DNA of 64,000 bases, taken from NCBI RefSeq assembly GCF_016757215.1, contig NZ_JAESIY010000010.1, positions 122,563 through 186,562 on the forward strand. The letters are read 5' to 3'. Below are positions 8,764 to 16,399 of this stretch, piece by piece. Position numbers and translations under genes: made by a program. Under the pieces are notes generated by a model. The model made no database searches, was not told the origin of the DNA, and worked only from the letters and a program-made list of their open reading frames with translations. The DNA is from Fulvivirga sediminis. Its GTDB lineage: Bacteria > Bacteroidota > Bacteroidia > Cytophagales > Cyclobacteriaceae. Position 1 is the stretch's first letter; each line of letters starts with the position of its first letter.

Positions 8764-9846
8764 ATGTCCACTATAAGTAGAAAAAGGGCGATACTAACCA
8801 TTATAATCCACTGCATATTTTGGGCATTGGTCTTTATTTTCTATGTGTATTATTTCGGTTACCACTCATCGGACCTGTATTATGTGCTGGGCTTCGTGAG
8901 TTTTTTAATGCCCGTCACCATTTTATCAGCCTATTACATTAATTATTATCTTATACCTCGTTTTTTGCTGGTGCGGAGGTATTTGAAATTTACCCTATAC
9001 GCAGTATATACTTTTATTATCACTACTTATCTGGTGATGGTTTCTATATTTCTGGCCTTTATTTTTTTGGCGGACTATTATTACGATAATATGTCTCCTC
9101 TGAGTCGTAACTACCTGTTTATTTTTGTGGGAGTATTTCTTGTTATCTTTCTGGCAACAGCACTGCGTCAGTTGCATCATGCTTATCAGGTGCAGGGGCG
9201 TAATGGCGAACTGCAAAAGCTCATGCTGGAGGCTGATTTAAAGCTAAAAACGCAAGAGCTACAGTATTTGAAGAGTCAGGTGCATCCGCACTTTTTGTTT
9301 AATATGCTCAACACCTTATATGGAATGGCCTTACGGAAGGATGATCAGTCTCCTGCTACTATTCTTAGACTCTCTAACCTGCTAGATTACATACTATACA
9401 GAGTGAATCAACCGCATGTGACGTTGGGCAAAGAATTGGAACATTTGATAGACTATGTGGAGCTCGAAAAGCTGCGTGCAGGAGACAGAATAAGCGTGGA
9501 AATAAAAGCCGATACTGCCGATCATTCGTTTGTAATGGCTCCTTTGTTATTGATTCCTTTTGTAGAAAACAGCTTTAAGCATGGCAGCTATTTAGATGGA
9601 AATCTAGAGATCAATGTTGAAGTAGAAACTAATGAAGACGGTCTTCTTTTTAATATTAAAAATAGCAGTAAAGCTAGATCTCAAAATCATAAAGAGGGTA
9701 TTGGTATCATGAATATAAAACGGAGGCTGGAATTAATTTATCCGCAAAATCATAACTTAGAAATAAGGCAATTAGCTGATTGGTTTGAAGTAAATCTGGC
9801 CATTGGCAGATTAGATGTTAATAGAACTGTAGAAGAAATATCATAG
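8764..9846 (+). CDS. LytS/YehU-type sensor histidine kinase
   Basis: Four membrane helices occupy residues 10-135, followed by a short coiled coil and the His_kinase domain with the motif HPHFLFNMLNTLYG; the phosphoacceptor is His176 in PHFLFN counted from ATG 8764. A degenerate HATPase follows, with the N box PFVENSFKHG and a glycine-rich GIGIMNIKRRLEL segment. The open frame extends to a TTG at 8752 but ATG 8764 (MSTISRKRAI) is the natural start. The response regulator starts 2 bases after the stop, so the two form an operon. These pairs respond to envelope or metabolite signals in other bacteria; the signal here is unknown. Confidence 0.92.
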   Translation: MSTISRKRAILTIIIHCIFWALVFIFYVYYFGYHSSDLYYVLGFVSFLMPVTILSAYYINYYLIPRFLLVRRYLKFTLYAVYTFIITTYLVMVSIFLAFIFLADYYYDNMSPLSRNYLFIFVGVFLVIFLATALRQLHHAYQVQGRNGELQKLMLEADLKLKTQELQYLKSQVHPHFLFNMLNTLYGMALRKDDQSPATILRLSNLLDYILYRVNQPHVTLGKELEHLIDYVELEKLRAGDRISVEIKADTADHSFVMAPLLLIPFVENSFKHGSYLDGNLEINVEVETNEDGLLFNIKNSSKARSQNHKEGIGIMNIKRRLELIYPQNHNLEIRQLADWFEVNLAIGRLDVNRTVEEIS

Positions 9847-9848
9847 AA

Positions 9849-10556
9849 ATGAATTGTTTGATAGTAGATGACGAACCCATAGCTAGGGAGATTATGCGCA
9901 CGCATTTACAGAAGCTGGGCAATGTGAAGATAGTGGCTGAATGTTCTTCGGCTATGGAAGCTTTTGCTCATTTACACCAAACACATATTGACCTTGTTTT
10001 TCTTGATATTAATATGCCCGAAATCACGGGGCTGTCATTCATGAAATTGCTAAGTAAAGACGTGAAGGTTATTTTCACTACTGCTTATCGTGAATATGCC
10101 GTAGATGGATTCGACCTGGAAGCGGTAGACTATTTGCTGAAGCCTATTTCTTTCGAACGATTGCTACAAGCGGTGCGCAGGTATTATAAGGTGGAGGCTA
10201 AAAGGGATGAGGGTGTTCCCACTAAAAAAGAAGGGGAGAGGGATCATTTCTTTGTTCGTGCTGATCGTAAAATGGTGCGTATAAATTATGCTGATATCCT
10301 TTTTATAGAAAGCTATAGCGATTATGTGAAAATTCAGACAATAGCGGAAACCGTAGTGAGTAGAGAAAATATTAGTGCTATGGAAAATATTTTACCGGCA
10401 GGAGATTTTATTAGAATTCATCGTTCTTTTATAGTGGCTAAAAATAAAATAGAGGCCTATACTCATGAGATTATAGAGATAAAAGGCCGAGAGTTGCCTA
10501 TTAGTCGTAGCTATAAAGAACAGGTGTTATTTCAGCTAAATCAAGCAGGGGGTTGA
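9849..10556 (+). CDS. LytTR-family response regulator
   Basis: The receiver domain (residues 1-120) has the acidic pair Asp7-Asp8, the phosphorylation site Asp53 in VFLDINMP, the conserved Thr (FTTAYREYA) and Lys (DYLLKPI). After a charged linker (about 121-140) a LytTR DNA-binding domain follows (FVRADRKMVRINYADILFIE... and FIRIHRSFIVAKNKIE). It is the partner of the kinase immediately upstream. LytTR regulators usually bind pairs of short direct repeats near target promoters. The last 16 bases overlap the end of the convergent glycosyltransferase gene. Confidence 0.95.
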   Translation: MNCLIVDDEPIAREIMRTHLQKLGNVKIVAECSSAMEAFAHLHQTHIDLVFLDINMPEITGLSFMKLLSKDVKVIFTTAYREYAVDGFDLEAVDYLLKPISFERLLQAVRRYYKVEAKRDEGVPTKKEGERDHFFVRADRKMVRINYADILFIESYSDYVKIQTIAETVVSRENISAMENILPAGDFIRIHRSFIVAKNKIEAYTHEIIEIKGRELPISRSYKEQVLFQLNQAGG

Positions 10557-11335
10557 TATTTCTTAAACCAACTGTTGATCTTGAGTTGTATTACACCAAA
10601 AAAGGCTTCTTTAAAGATAGAACCAGACATTTTTGATTTGCCTCTGGTACGGTCGGTGAATATTATTGGCACCTCATCTATTTTAAAGCCATACTTCATG
10701 GCAGTAAATTTCATTTCTATCTGGAAGGCGTAACCTATAAACTTGATTTTATCCAGTTCTATAGTTTCAAGTACTTTTCTTTTAAAGCAAACAAACCCTG
10801 CGGTGGTATCATTAATAGGCATGCCGGTAATGAAGCGGACATACATGCTTGCAAAATAGCTCATCATAACCCTTCCCATAGGCCAGTTAACTACATTCAC
10901 TCCTGTGATATACCTAGATCCTATAGCCATGTCATAATTGCCAAGTGTACAGGCCTCACGTAAGTTTAGCAGATCTTTGGGGTTATGAGAAAAGTCAGCG
11001 TCCATCTCAAAAATGAAATCATATTTCTTTTCTATGGCGAATTTAAAGCCCGTGATATAAGCGGTGCCTAATCCTAGTTTGCCTTGCCTTTCTATTATGT
11101 GCAAAGTTCGGCCGTTATGATCTTTCTTTTGTAGCTCTTTTACTATAGCTCCGGTGCCGTCAGGAGACCCGTCGTCTACTATGAGAATATCAAAAGGGTG
11201 ACTCAACTTAAAGACAGCATCTATTATCAGTGCGATGTTCTCTTTTTCATTGTATGTAGGAATAATAACTAAGCTGTCAGTCACTGCATTGATTGTTCGG
11301 GGTCCATAAAAGACGCTAAAAATACCAAAGTTCAT
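10541..11335 (-). CDS. Polyprenol-phosphate mannosyltransferase (DPM1-like GT2)
   Basis: A family 2 glycosyltransferase with DSLVIIPTYNEKENI, DILIVDDGSPDGTG, the EMDADFSHNPKDL metal-binding motif and IGSRYITG, the order seen in dolichol- or polyprenol-phosphate mannose synthases. It has no C-terminal membrane helices, as in DPM1-type enzymes. The longest frame gives 264 aa from ATG 11335, but the family usually begins just before the SLVIIPTYNE block, so the GTG at 11284 (247 aa, VTDSLVIIP) is an equally good or better start. The product probably supplies a lipid-linked sugar for periplasmic glycosylation. It is divergent from the GmhB-like gene. Confidence 0.9.
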   Translation of the reverse strand: MNFGIFSVFYGPRTINAVTDSLVIIPTYNEKENIALIIDAVFKLSHPFDILIVDDGSPDGTGAIVKELQKKDHNGRTLHIIERQGKLGLGTAYITGFKFAIEKKYDFIFEMDADFSHNPKDLLNLREACTLGNYDMAIGSRYITGVNVVNWPMGRVMMSYFASMYVRFITGMPINDTTAGFVCFKRKVLETIELDKIKFIGYAFQIEMKFTAMKYGFKIDEVPIIFTDRTRGKSKMSGSIFKEAFFGVIQLKINSWFKKYQPPA

Positions 11336-11354
11336 TGAAACGAAATCAATTCAA

Positions 11355-11385
11355 TTTGATTTTCTTCATTTATATCTGATTTTTG
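11355..11385 (+). promoter_or_regulatory. Candidate Bacteroidota-type promoter for the GmhB-like gene
   Basis: TTTG at 11355-11358 and GATTTTTG at 11378-11385 are separated by 19 bases, close to the Bacteroidota consensus TTTG-N19-TAnnTTTG (one mismatch in the second box). The start codon follows 28 bases later. Confidence 0.4.
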
Positions 11386-11413
11386 CAATCCATTAACTAA
11401 AAAAAACAAGGTT

Positions 11414-11917
11414 TTGAATAAGTGTGTCTTTTTGGATCGTGACGGAGTGATTAACAAAGATTATGTTGATTATGTATATACTCCTGAAAAGTTTGAGGTT
11501 TTGCCTGGGGTGAAAGAAGCCTTGGTAGCATTGAAAAAGGCTGGTTATCTGTTGGTTGTAATTACCAATCAGTCTGGCATAGCCAAAGGTATTTATACCC
11601 GTGAGCAGATGCATGAGTGTCATCAGCTTATGCAGAAGGAGTTTGATTTTATGATAGATCATATCTATTATGCACCCTGGCACCCTACAGTAACAGAGAG
11701 CCTAACCCGCAAGCCGGGCACGCTCATGTTTGAGAAAGCTATAGCTAAGTTTAATATAGATACTGATCACTCCTGGATGGTAGGAGATAAGGAGCGGGAT
11801 CTGGTTCCAGCAAAAACATTAGGAATTAAAACTATTCAGGTAGATAATGATGATAGCCGAATGGCTGATTTCAAAGCCCTGAATTTGGCAGATGCTTTAG
11901 AAATAATATTTGGATAA
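11414..11917 (+). CDS. GmhB-like HAD phosphatase
   Basis: This 167-aa HAD-superfamily enzyme has motif I FLDRDGVIN (nucleophile Asp8, acid Asp10), motif II TNQSGIAKG, the RKPGT lysine and motif IV VGDKERDL. The closest known group is D-glycero-D-manno-heptose-1,7-bisphosphate 7-phosphatase, also called the histidinol-phosphatase-type HAD group. The zinc-binding cysteines seen in E. coli GmhB between motifs II and III are absent: the loop reads YAPWHPTVTESLTRKPG. The start is a TTG at 11414; no ATG is available before the HAD motif. Involvement in LPS heptose synthesis is inferred; another small phosphate substrate is possible. Confidence 0.82.
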   Translation: MNKCVFLDRDGVINKDYVDYVYTPEKFEVLPGVKEALVALKKAGYLLVVITNQSGIAKGIYTREQMHECHQLMQKEFDFMIDHIYYAPWHPTVTESLTRKPGTLMFEKAIAKFNIDTDHSWMVGDKERDLVPAKTLGIKTIQVDNDDSRMADFKALNLADALEIIFG

Positions 11918-11959
11918 AAACAATGAGGCTGTCTTATTTAAGACAGCCTCATTGTTTTT
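11916..11959. terminator. Long bidirectional terminator overlapping both stop codons
   Basis: Perfect 21-bp arms (11916-11936 and 11939-11959) around a 2-base loop, core GAGGCTGTCTTA and TAAGACAGCCTC, flanked by A and T runs. It overlaps the stop of the GmhB-like gene and the stop of the arginine decarboxylase gene on the other strand. Confidence 0.9.
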
Positions 11960-13352
11960 AGTATCCTAGTATTTTAAGCATTGCTTCGCTTTCTTGCTCT
12001 TCATTAAAAAGGTGTGTTTCTATTTCGCCTTTTTTGTTCTTATCTATCAATACATGCTTAGGAGCAGGTATCAGGCAGTGCTGTATGCCTCCGTATCCAC
12101 CTAAAGACTCCTGATAAGCTCCTGTATGGAAAAATCCTATATAAAGCTTTTCACTTCCCTTAGGGTCAGACATAGGCATAAATACATCTCCTGTATGGGC
12201 CTCTGAGTTATAATAGTCCATACTATCACAAGTAAGTCCACCTAAGTTTACCTTATGATGTGGCTCATCCCACTTGTTAATAGGAAGTAAAATATACTTT
12301 TGGTTCAGTCCCCAAGCATCAGGTAGGTGAGTGATGAAAGAACCATCAATCATATACCAAAGCTCCTTGTCGTTTTGCAGTTTCTGATCCATAATAGAGT
12401 AAAGCACAGCTCCACTTTCTCCTACTGTAAAGCTGCCAAACTCAGTGAAGATGTTAGGCACTGGCACATTGTTTTTACCACAAATCCATTTTATGTTTTC
12501 AATGATTTGCTCTACAATGTATTTGTAGTCGTACTCAAAATGTAAAGACGTCTTAATAGGGAAACCACCACCTATGTCAATAGTGTCTAGTTCTGGACAT
12601 TCTTTTTTGAGCTCGCAGTATTTAAAGATAAATCGGCTTAGCTCACTCCAGTAATAAGCTGTATCCTTGATCCCCGTGTTTATAAAGAAATGCAATAATT
12701 TAAGCTTCGCCTTTTTGCTAGGCTTTATCTGATCTCTGTAAAGTGTGTTGATGTCTCCATATCGAATACCTAAGCGAGAAGTGTAAAACTCAAATTTGGG
12801 TTCTTCATCAGCGGCTATGCGTATACCTACATTATAACTGCCCTCTACATTTTCTTCATAGTGCTGGAGTTCATTGAGGTTGTCAAGCACTGGTATACAG
12901 TTTTCAAAGCCATCATTTAACAGCTCACTGATATATTGCTTGTACAGTGGTCTTTTAAAACCATTACACACAATATTGGTGCTCTTCTTAATCTTCTTTT
13001 TCTCATATAGCTTTCTTACTATGGGAATGTCAAAAGAAGATGACGTTTCTATATGAATGTCATTTTTTAATGCCTCTTCAAGGATGAAGTTGAAGTGAGA
13101 AGATTTTGTACAATAACAATAAGTATAGTCGCCCTCGTAATTATACTTCTTAATAGCGTTGTTAAACAGCTGTTTAGCATATTTAATATTCTCGCTAATC
13201 TTCGGCAGATAAGTAAGTTTTAAAGGTGTACCATACTTTTCAATAATATCCATTAATGGTACATCGTTGAAAAACAATTTGTTGTTTTCAACCTTAAATT
13301 CCTCCTGAGGGAATTCGAACGTTTGCTCTATTAGATCAATATACTTTTTCAC
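11958..13352 (-). CDS. Arginine decarboxylase (short, fold III PLP enzyme)
   Basis: Converts arginine to agmatine, the first step of polyamine synthesis. The protein (464 aa) is an alanine-racemase-fold PLP decarboxylase: Schiff-base Lys83 in YCTKSSHF, the GGGFP glycine motif (TIDIGGGFP, about residue 260), a TEFGSFTVG phosphate-binding segment and the active-site LTCDSMDYY near residue 375. It is shorter than the ~640-aa SpeA of enterobacteria and matches the short form common in Bacteroidota. The specificity for arginine rather than ornithine or diaminopimelate is inferred from that family and from the adjacent arginine-related genes. It is divergent from the amidinohydrolase-CtlX-DHS operon. 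Confidence 0.85.
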   Translation of the reverse strand: MKKYIDLIEQTFEFPQEEFKVENNKLFFNDVPLMDIIEKYGTPLKLTYLPKISENIKYAKQLFNNAIKKYNYEGDYTYCYCTKSSHFNFILEEALKNDIHIETSSSFDIPIVRKLYEKKKIKKSTNIVCNGFKRPLYKQYISELLNDGFENCIPVLDNLNELQHYEENVEGSYNVGIRIAADEEPKFEFYTSRLGIRYGDINTLYRDQIKPSKKAKLKLLHFFINTGIKDTAYYWSELSRFIFKYCELKKECPELDTIDIGGGFPIKTSLHFEYDYKYIVEQIIENIKWICGKNNVPVPNIFTEFGSFTVGESGAVLYSIMDQKLQNDKELWYMIDGSFITHLPDAWGLNQKYILLPINKWDEPHHKVNLGGLTCDSMDYYNSEAHTGDVFMPMSDPKGSEKLYIGFFHTGAYQESLGGYGGIQHCLIPAPKHVLIDKNKKGEIETHLFNEEQESEAMLKILGY

Positions 13353-13519
13353 ACTATTACGTTAATGCATTCTCGGGTTATAATGTTACAAATTTTGTTA
13401 AGATTCTTTGAATATACCAAGTATATTGGCAACCAATTTTTTAAGAGGGCTAAAATTATGCAATCACACGGCGTATAATTAAATTAGAGCCTTTCAAAAA
13501 TAGATGATCAAAATACTAT

Positions 13520-14440
13520 ATGATAGATATTTATGTTAACGATGAGACTTCTGAGCTAAAGGCCGTTATACTGGGTACGGCTCAGCAGTTAGGTGGTGTG
13601 CCTACAGTAGAGGAGGCATATGACCCTAAATCTATAGAGCATATAAAAAATGGCACATATCCTACAGAGGAGGTAGTGCATGGTGAGATAGAGGCGTTTG
13701 CGACTGTATTGAAAAAACATGGTGTAGATGTATACAGACCAGAAGTACTGGAAGATTGTAATCAGATTTTTGCTAGAGATATTGGTTTTGTAATAGAAGA
13801 TAAATTTGTTAGGCCACGGATTTTGAAAGATCGTAAGGATGAAATAAAAGGGATTCAATATGTGCTGGAGCAAATTCCTGAAGCTAACCAACTAGAAGTG
13901 CCCGAAGGATGCCGCATAGAAGGAGGAGATGTGATGCCCTGGCATGAGCATCTTTTTGTAGGATATTCCAAAAAAGAAGATTTTCAAAAATATGTGGTGT
14001 CAAGAACTAATGAAGAAGGGGTGGAATTTCTTCGAAAAAGCTTTCCAAATAAAAAAGTAAAGGCTTTTGAGCTGAAAAAGTCAGATACTGATCCAAAAGA
14101 AAATGCTCTTCACCTCGACTGTTGCTTTCAACCAGTAGGACTTGATAAGGCTATTATTTATAAAGGAGGGTTTAAAAATGAAGAGGATTACCAGTTTTTG
14201 GTTGACTTTTTCGGAAAAGAAAACGTGTTGGAGATCACTAAGGATGAAATGTATTACATGAATTCTAACGTATTTTCTATAAGTGAAAAGGTAGTAGTCT
14301 CAGAGCAAGGCTTCACCAGGTTAAATGCATGGTTAGAATCTCAGGGCTTTACAGTAGAAAGGGTGCCTTATTCAGAAACAGCAAAAATGGAAGGGCTTTT
14401 AAGGTGTTCCACTTTACCATTAAAGAGAGTTAAAAAATAA
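13520..14440 (+). CDS. Amidinotransferase/arginine deiminase-family protein
   Basis: This 306-aa protein has the beta/alpha-propeller guanidine-modifying fold: FARD at 84-87, EGGD at 134-137, catalytic His198 in LHLD and the nucleophile Cys296 in LLRCST near the C-terminus. All residues expected for hydrolysis or transfer at a guanidino carbon are present, so it is likely an active arginine deiminase-like, DDAH-like or amidinotransferase enzyme. The substrate is not certain; arginine, agmatine or a methylated arginine are possible. It is the first gene of a tight operon: CtlX follows after 3 bases. The arginine decarboxylase gene is divergent, sharing a 167-bp control region. Confidence 0.85.
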   Translation: MIDIYVNDETSELKAVILGTAQQLGGVPTVEEAYDPKSIEHIKNGTYPTEEVVHGEIEAFATVLKKHGVDVYRPEVLEDCNQIFARDIGFVIEDKFVRPRILKDRKDEIKGIQYVLEQIPEANQLEVPEGCRIEGGDVMPWHEHLFVGYSKKEDFQKYVVSRTNEEGVEFLRKSFPNKKVKAFELKKSDTDPKENALHLDCCFQPVGLDKAIIYKGGFKNEEDYQFLVDFFGKENVLEITKDEMYYMNSNVFSISEKVVVSEQGFTRLNAWLESQGFTVERVPYSETAKMEGLLRCSTLPLKRVKK

Positions 14441-14443
14441 AAC

Positions 14444-15385
14444 ATGTCTAGGCAAACAACAGATACTATTATGATGATTAGGCCGGTGAAGTTCAGGTTT
14501 AATGAACAAACGGCCGTAAATAATTACTATCAGAAAGTGCTGGATAAAATTGCTCCTGAAGAGGTGCAAAAACAAGCGCTGGCTGAGTTTGATGACTTTG
14601 TAGTAAAACTAAGGGATAAAGGTATTAACGTTATCGTTATCAACGATACCTTAGATCCTGATACACCAGACTCTATTTTTCCTAATAACTGGATCTCTTT
14701 TCATGAAGATGGAAGGGTAGGGTTATACCCTATGTTTGCTCCTAACCGAAGGCTGGAAAGAAGGGATGATATATTGGCTATTTTAGATAACGAATTCCAG
14801 CTGAGCATTTCAGAAATAGAAGACTTTTCTTTCCATGAAAAGGAAGAGAAATACCTGGAAGGTACAGGGAGTATGATTCTAGATAGACCTAATAAAATAG
14901 TATATGCTGCTATTTCTGAGCGTACTAATGAAGAAATACTAGGAGAGTTTTGCCGTAAATTTGGGTTTAAACCGGTTAAATTTACCGCTTTCCAAACGGT
15001 AGAGGGTAAGAGGCTACCTATCTATCATACTAATGTGATGATGTGCATAGCAGAAACCTTTGCCGTGATATGCCTGGACACTATCGATGACGCTGCACAG
15101 CGCAAAGAAGTAGAAGAGTCACTCAAACAAACAGGCAAAGAGATTATAGAAATAAGCGAAGAGCAAGAGCATCACTTTGCGGGAAATATGCTGCAGGTGA
15201 GCTCGTCTGACGGAGATAAATATCTGGTAATGTCAGCGGCCGCTTATCAATCATTAGAGGCATCACAAATTGCAGCTATTGAAAAACATTGTCCTATCAT
15301 ACATAGTTCTTTAGATACTATAGAGGCACTAGGAGGAGGCAGTGCCAGGTGTATGATGGCTGAAGTATTCTTACCTTCTCATTAA
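14444..15385 (+). CDS. ctlX: Citrulline utilization hydrolase CtlX family protein
   Basis: The 313-aa protein begins with the CtlX-type TIMMIRPVKFRFNEQTAVNN segment and carries the active-site pattern of the ADI/DDAH fold: FPNNWISFH (80-87), LEGTGSMILDR (about 138-148), His195 in IYHTNVMMC and Cys303 in SARCMMAE. CtlX is associated with citrulline or arginine catabolism in Bacteroidota and related bacteria, but its biochemical reaction is less well defined than that of ADI. Second gene of the operon, after the other guanidine-modifying enzyme. Having two paralogous folds next to each other suggests successive or alternative guanidino or ureido steps. Confidence 0.88.
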   Translation: MSRQTTDTIMMIRPVKFRFNEQTAVNNYYQKVLDKIAPEEVQKQALAEFDDFVVKLRDKGINVIVINDTLDPDTPDSIFPNNWISFHEDGRVGLYPMFAPNRRLERRDDILAILDNEFQLSISEIEDFSFHEKEEKYLEGTGSMILDRPNKIVYAAISERTNEEILGEFCRKFGFKPVKFTAFQTVEGKRLPIYHTNVMMCIAETFAVICLDTIDDAAQRKEVEESLKQTGKEIIEISEEQEHHFAGNMLQVSSSDGDKYLVMSAAAYQSLEASQIAAIEKHCPIIHSSLDTIEALGGGSARCMMAEVFLPSH

Positions 15386-15413
15386 TAATTTAAATAAAAA
15401 AATAACGACTAAG

Positions 15414-16388
15414 ATGGCCCAAAAACCCATTACTGAATTTATTGAAAAACACTATTTACATTTCAATGCTGCCGCTTTGGTAGATGCAGCGAAAGGATAC
15501 AAAAAGCATTTAGAAGAAGATAAAAAAATGCTGGTATCGTTAGCTGGGGCTATGAGTACAGGTGAGCTAGGCAAGTCATTGGCTGAAATGATCAGAGAAG
15601 ATAAGCTGCACATTATATCATGCACAGGAGCTAACCTGGAAGAGGATGTGATGAACCTGGTAGCGCATTCTCATTATAAAAGAGTGCCTCATTACAGAGA
15701 TCTTACACCTAAAGAAGAGTGGGATCTTCTGGAAAAAGGACTGAATAGAGTAACTGATACTTGTATACCTGAAGAAGAGGCTTTCAGAAGAATACAAAAG
15801 CATATTTTTGAAATATGGAAAGATGCAGAGGAGAAAGGAGAAAGGTATTTTCCTCATGAGTTTTTATTTAAACTGATCAACTCAGGGGTATTGGAGCAAT
15901 ATTATGAAATTGACCCCAAAAACAGCTGGATGATAGAAGCAGCCAAGAAAAACCTACCAATGGTAGTGCCTGGCTGGGAAGATTCTACACTGGGTAATAT
16001 ATTCGCCTCTTATTGCCTTAAAGGCGAGTTGAAGCCCTCTACTATGAAGTCAGGTATTGAATATATGGTTTGGCTGGCAGACTGGTACACACAGCAAGCA
16101 GAAGACAAAGGCATCGGTTTCTTCCAGATTGGTGGAGGTATAGCTGGTGACTTCCCTATCTGTGTGGTGCCCATGTTATATCAGGATATGGAGAGAACAG
16201 ATACTCCTTTCTGGAGCTATTTCTGCCAAATTTCTGACTCTACTACTAGTTATGGGTCATATAGTGGCGCAGTACCTAATGAAAAAATAACCTGGGGTAA
16301 ACTGGATATTGATACTCCTAAATTTATTGTGGAGTCTGATGCTACTATTGTAGCTCCGTTAATATTTGGTTACATACTAGGCTGGTAA
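15414..16388 (+). CDS. Deoxyhypusine synthase homologue (possible homospermidine synthase)
   Basis: The 324-aa product shows the DHS fold signatures: SLAGAMSTGELG, DKLHIISCTGANLEED, an FQIGGGIAGDFPICVVP segment, and the C-terminal SGAVPNEKITWGKLD block, where Lys296 corresponds to the catalytic lysine that forms the imine intermediate in DHS. Bacteria lack eIF5A, so protein deoxyhypusination is unlikely; a DHS homologue in the cyanobacterium Anabaena makes homospermidine. Here it sits among arginine decarboxylase, amidinohydrolase and nitrilase genes, so transfer of an aminobutyl group between polyamines is the most likely role (inference). It starts 28 bases after ctlX and the next gene follows after 11 bases. 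Confidence 0.87.
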   Translation: MAQKPITEFIEKHYLHFNAAALVDAAKGYKKHLEEDKKMLVSLAGAMSTGELGKSLAEMIREDKLHIISCTGANLEEDVMNLVAHSHYKRVPHYRDLTPKEEWDLLEKGLNRVTDTCIPEEEAFRRIQKHIFEIWKDAEEKGERYFPHEFLFKLINSGVLEQYYEIDPKNSWMIEAAKKNLPMVVPGWEDSTLGNIFASYCLKGELKPSTMKSGIEYMVWLADWYTQQAEDKGIGFFQIGGGIAGDFPICVVPMLYQDMERTDTPFWSYFCQISDSTTSYGSYSGAVPNEKITWGKLDIDTPKFIVESDATIVAPLIFGYILGW

Positions 16389-16399
16389 ATTATAATTTT

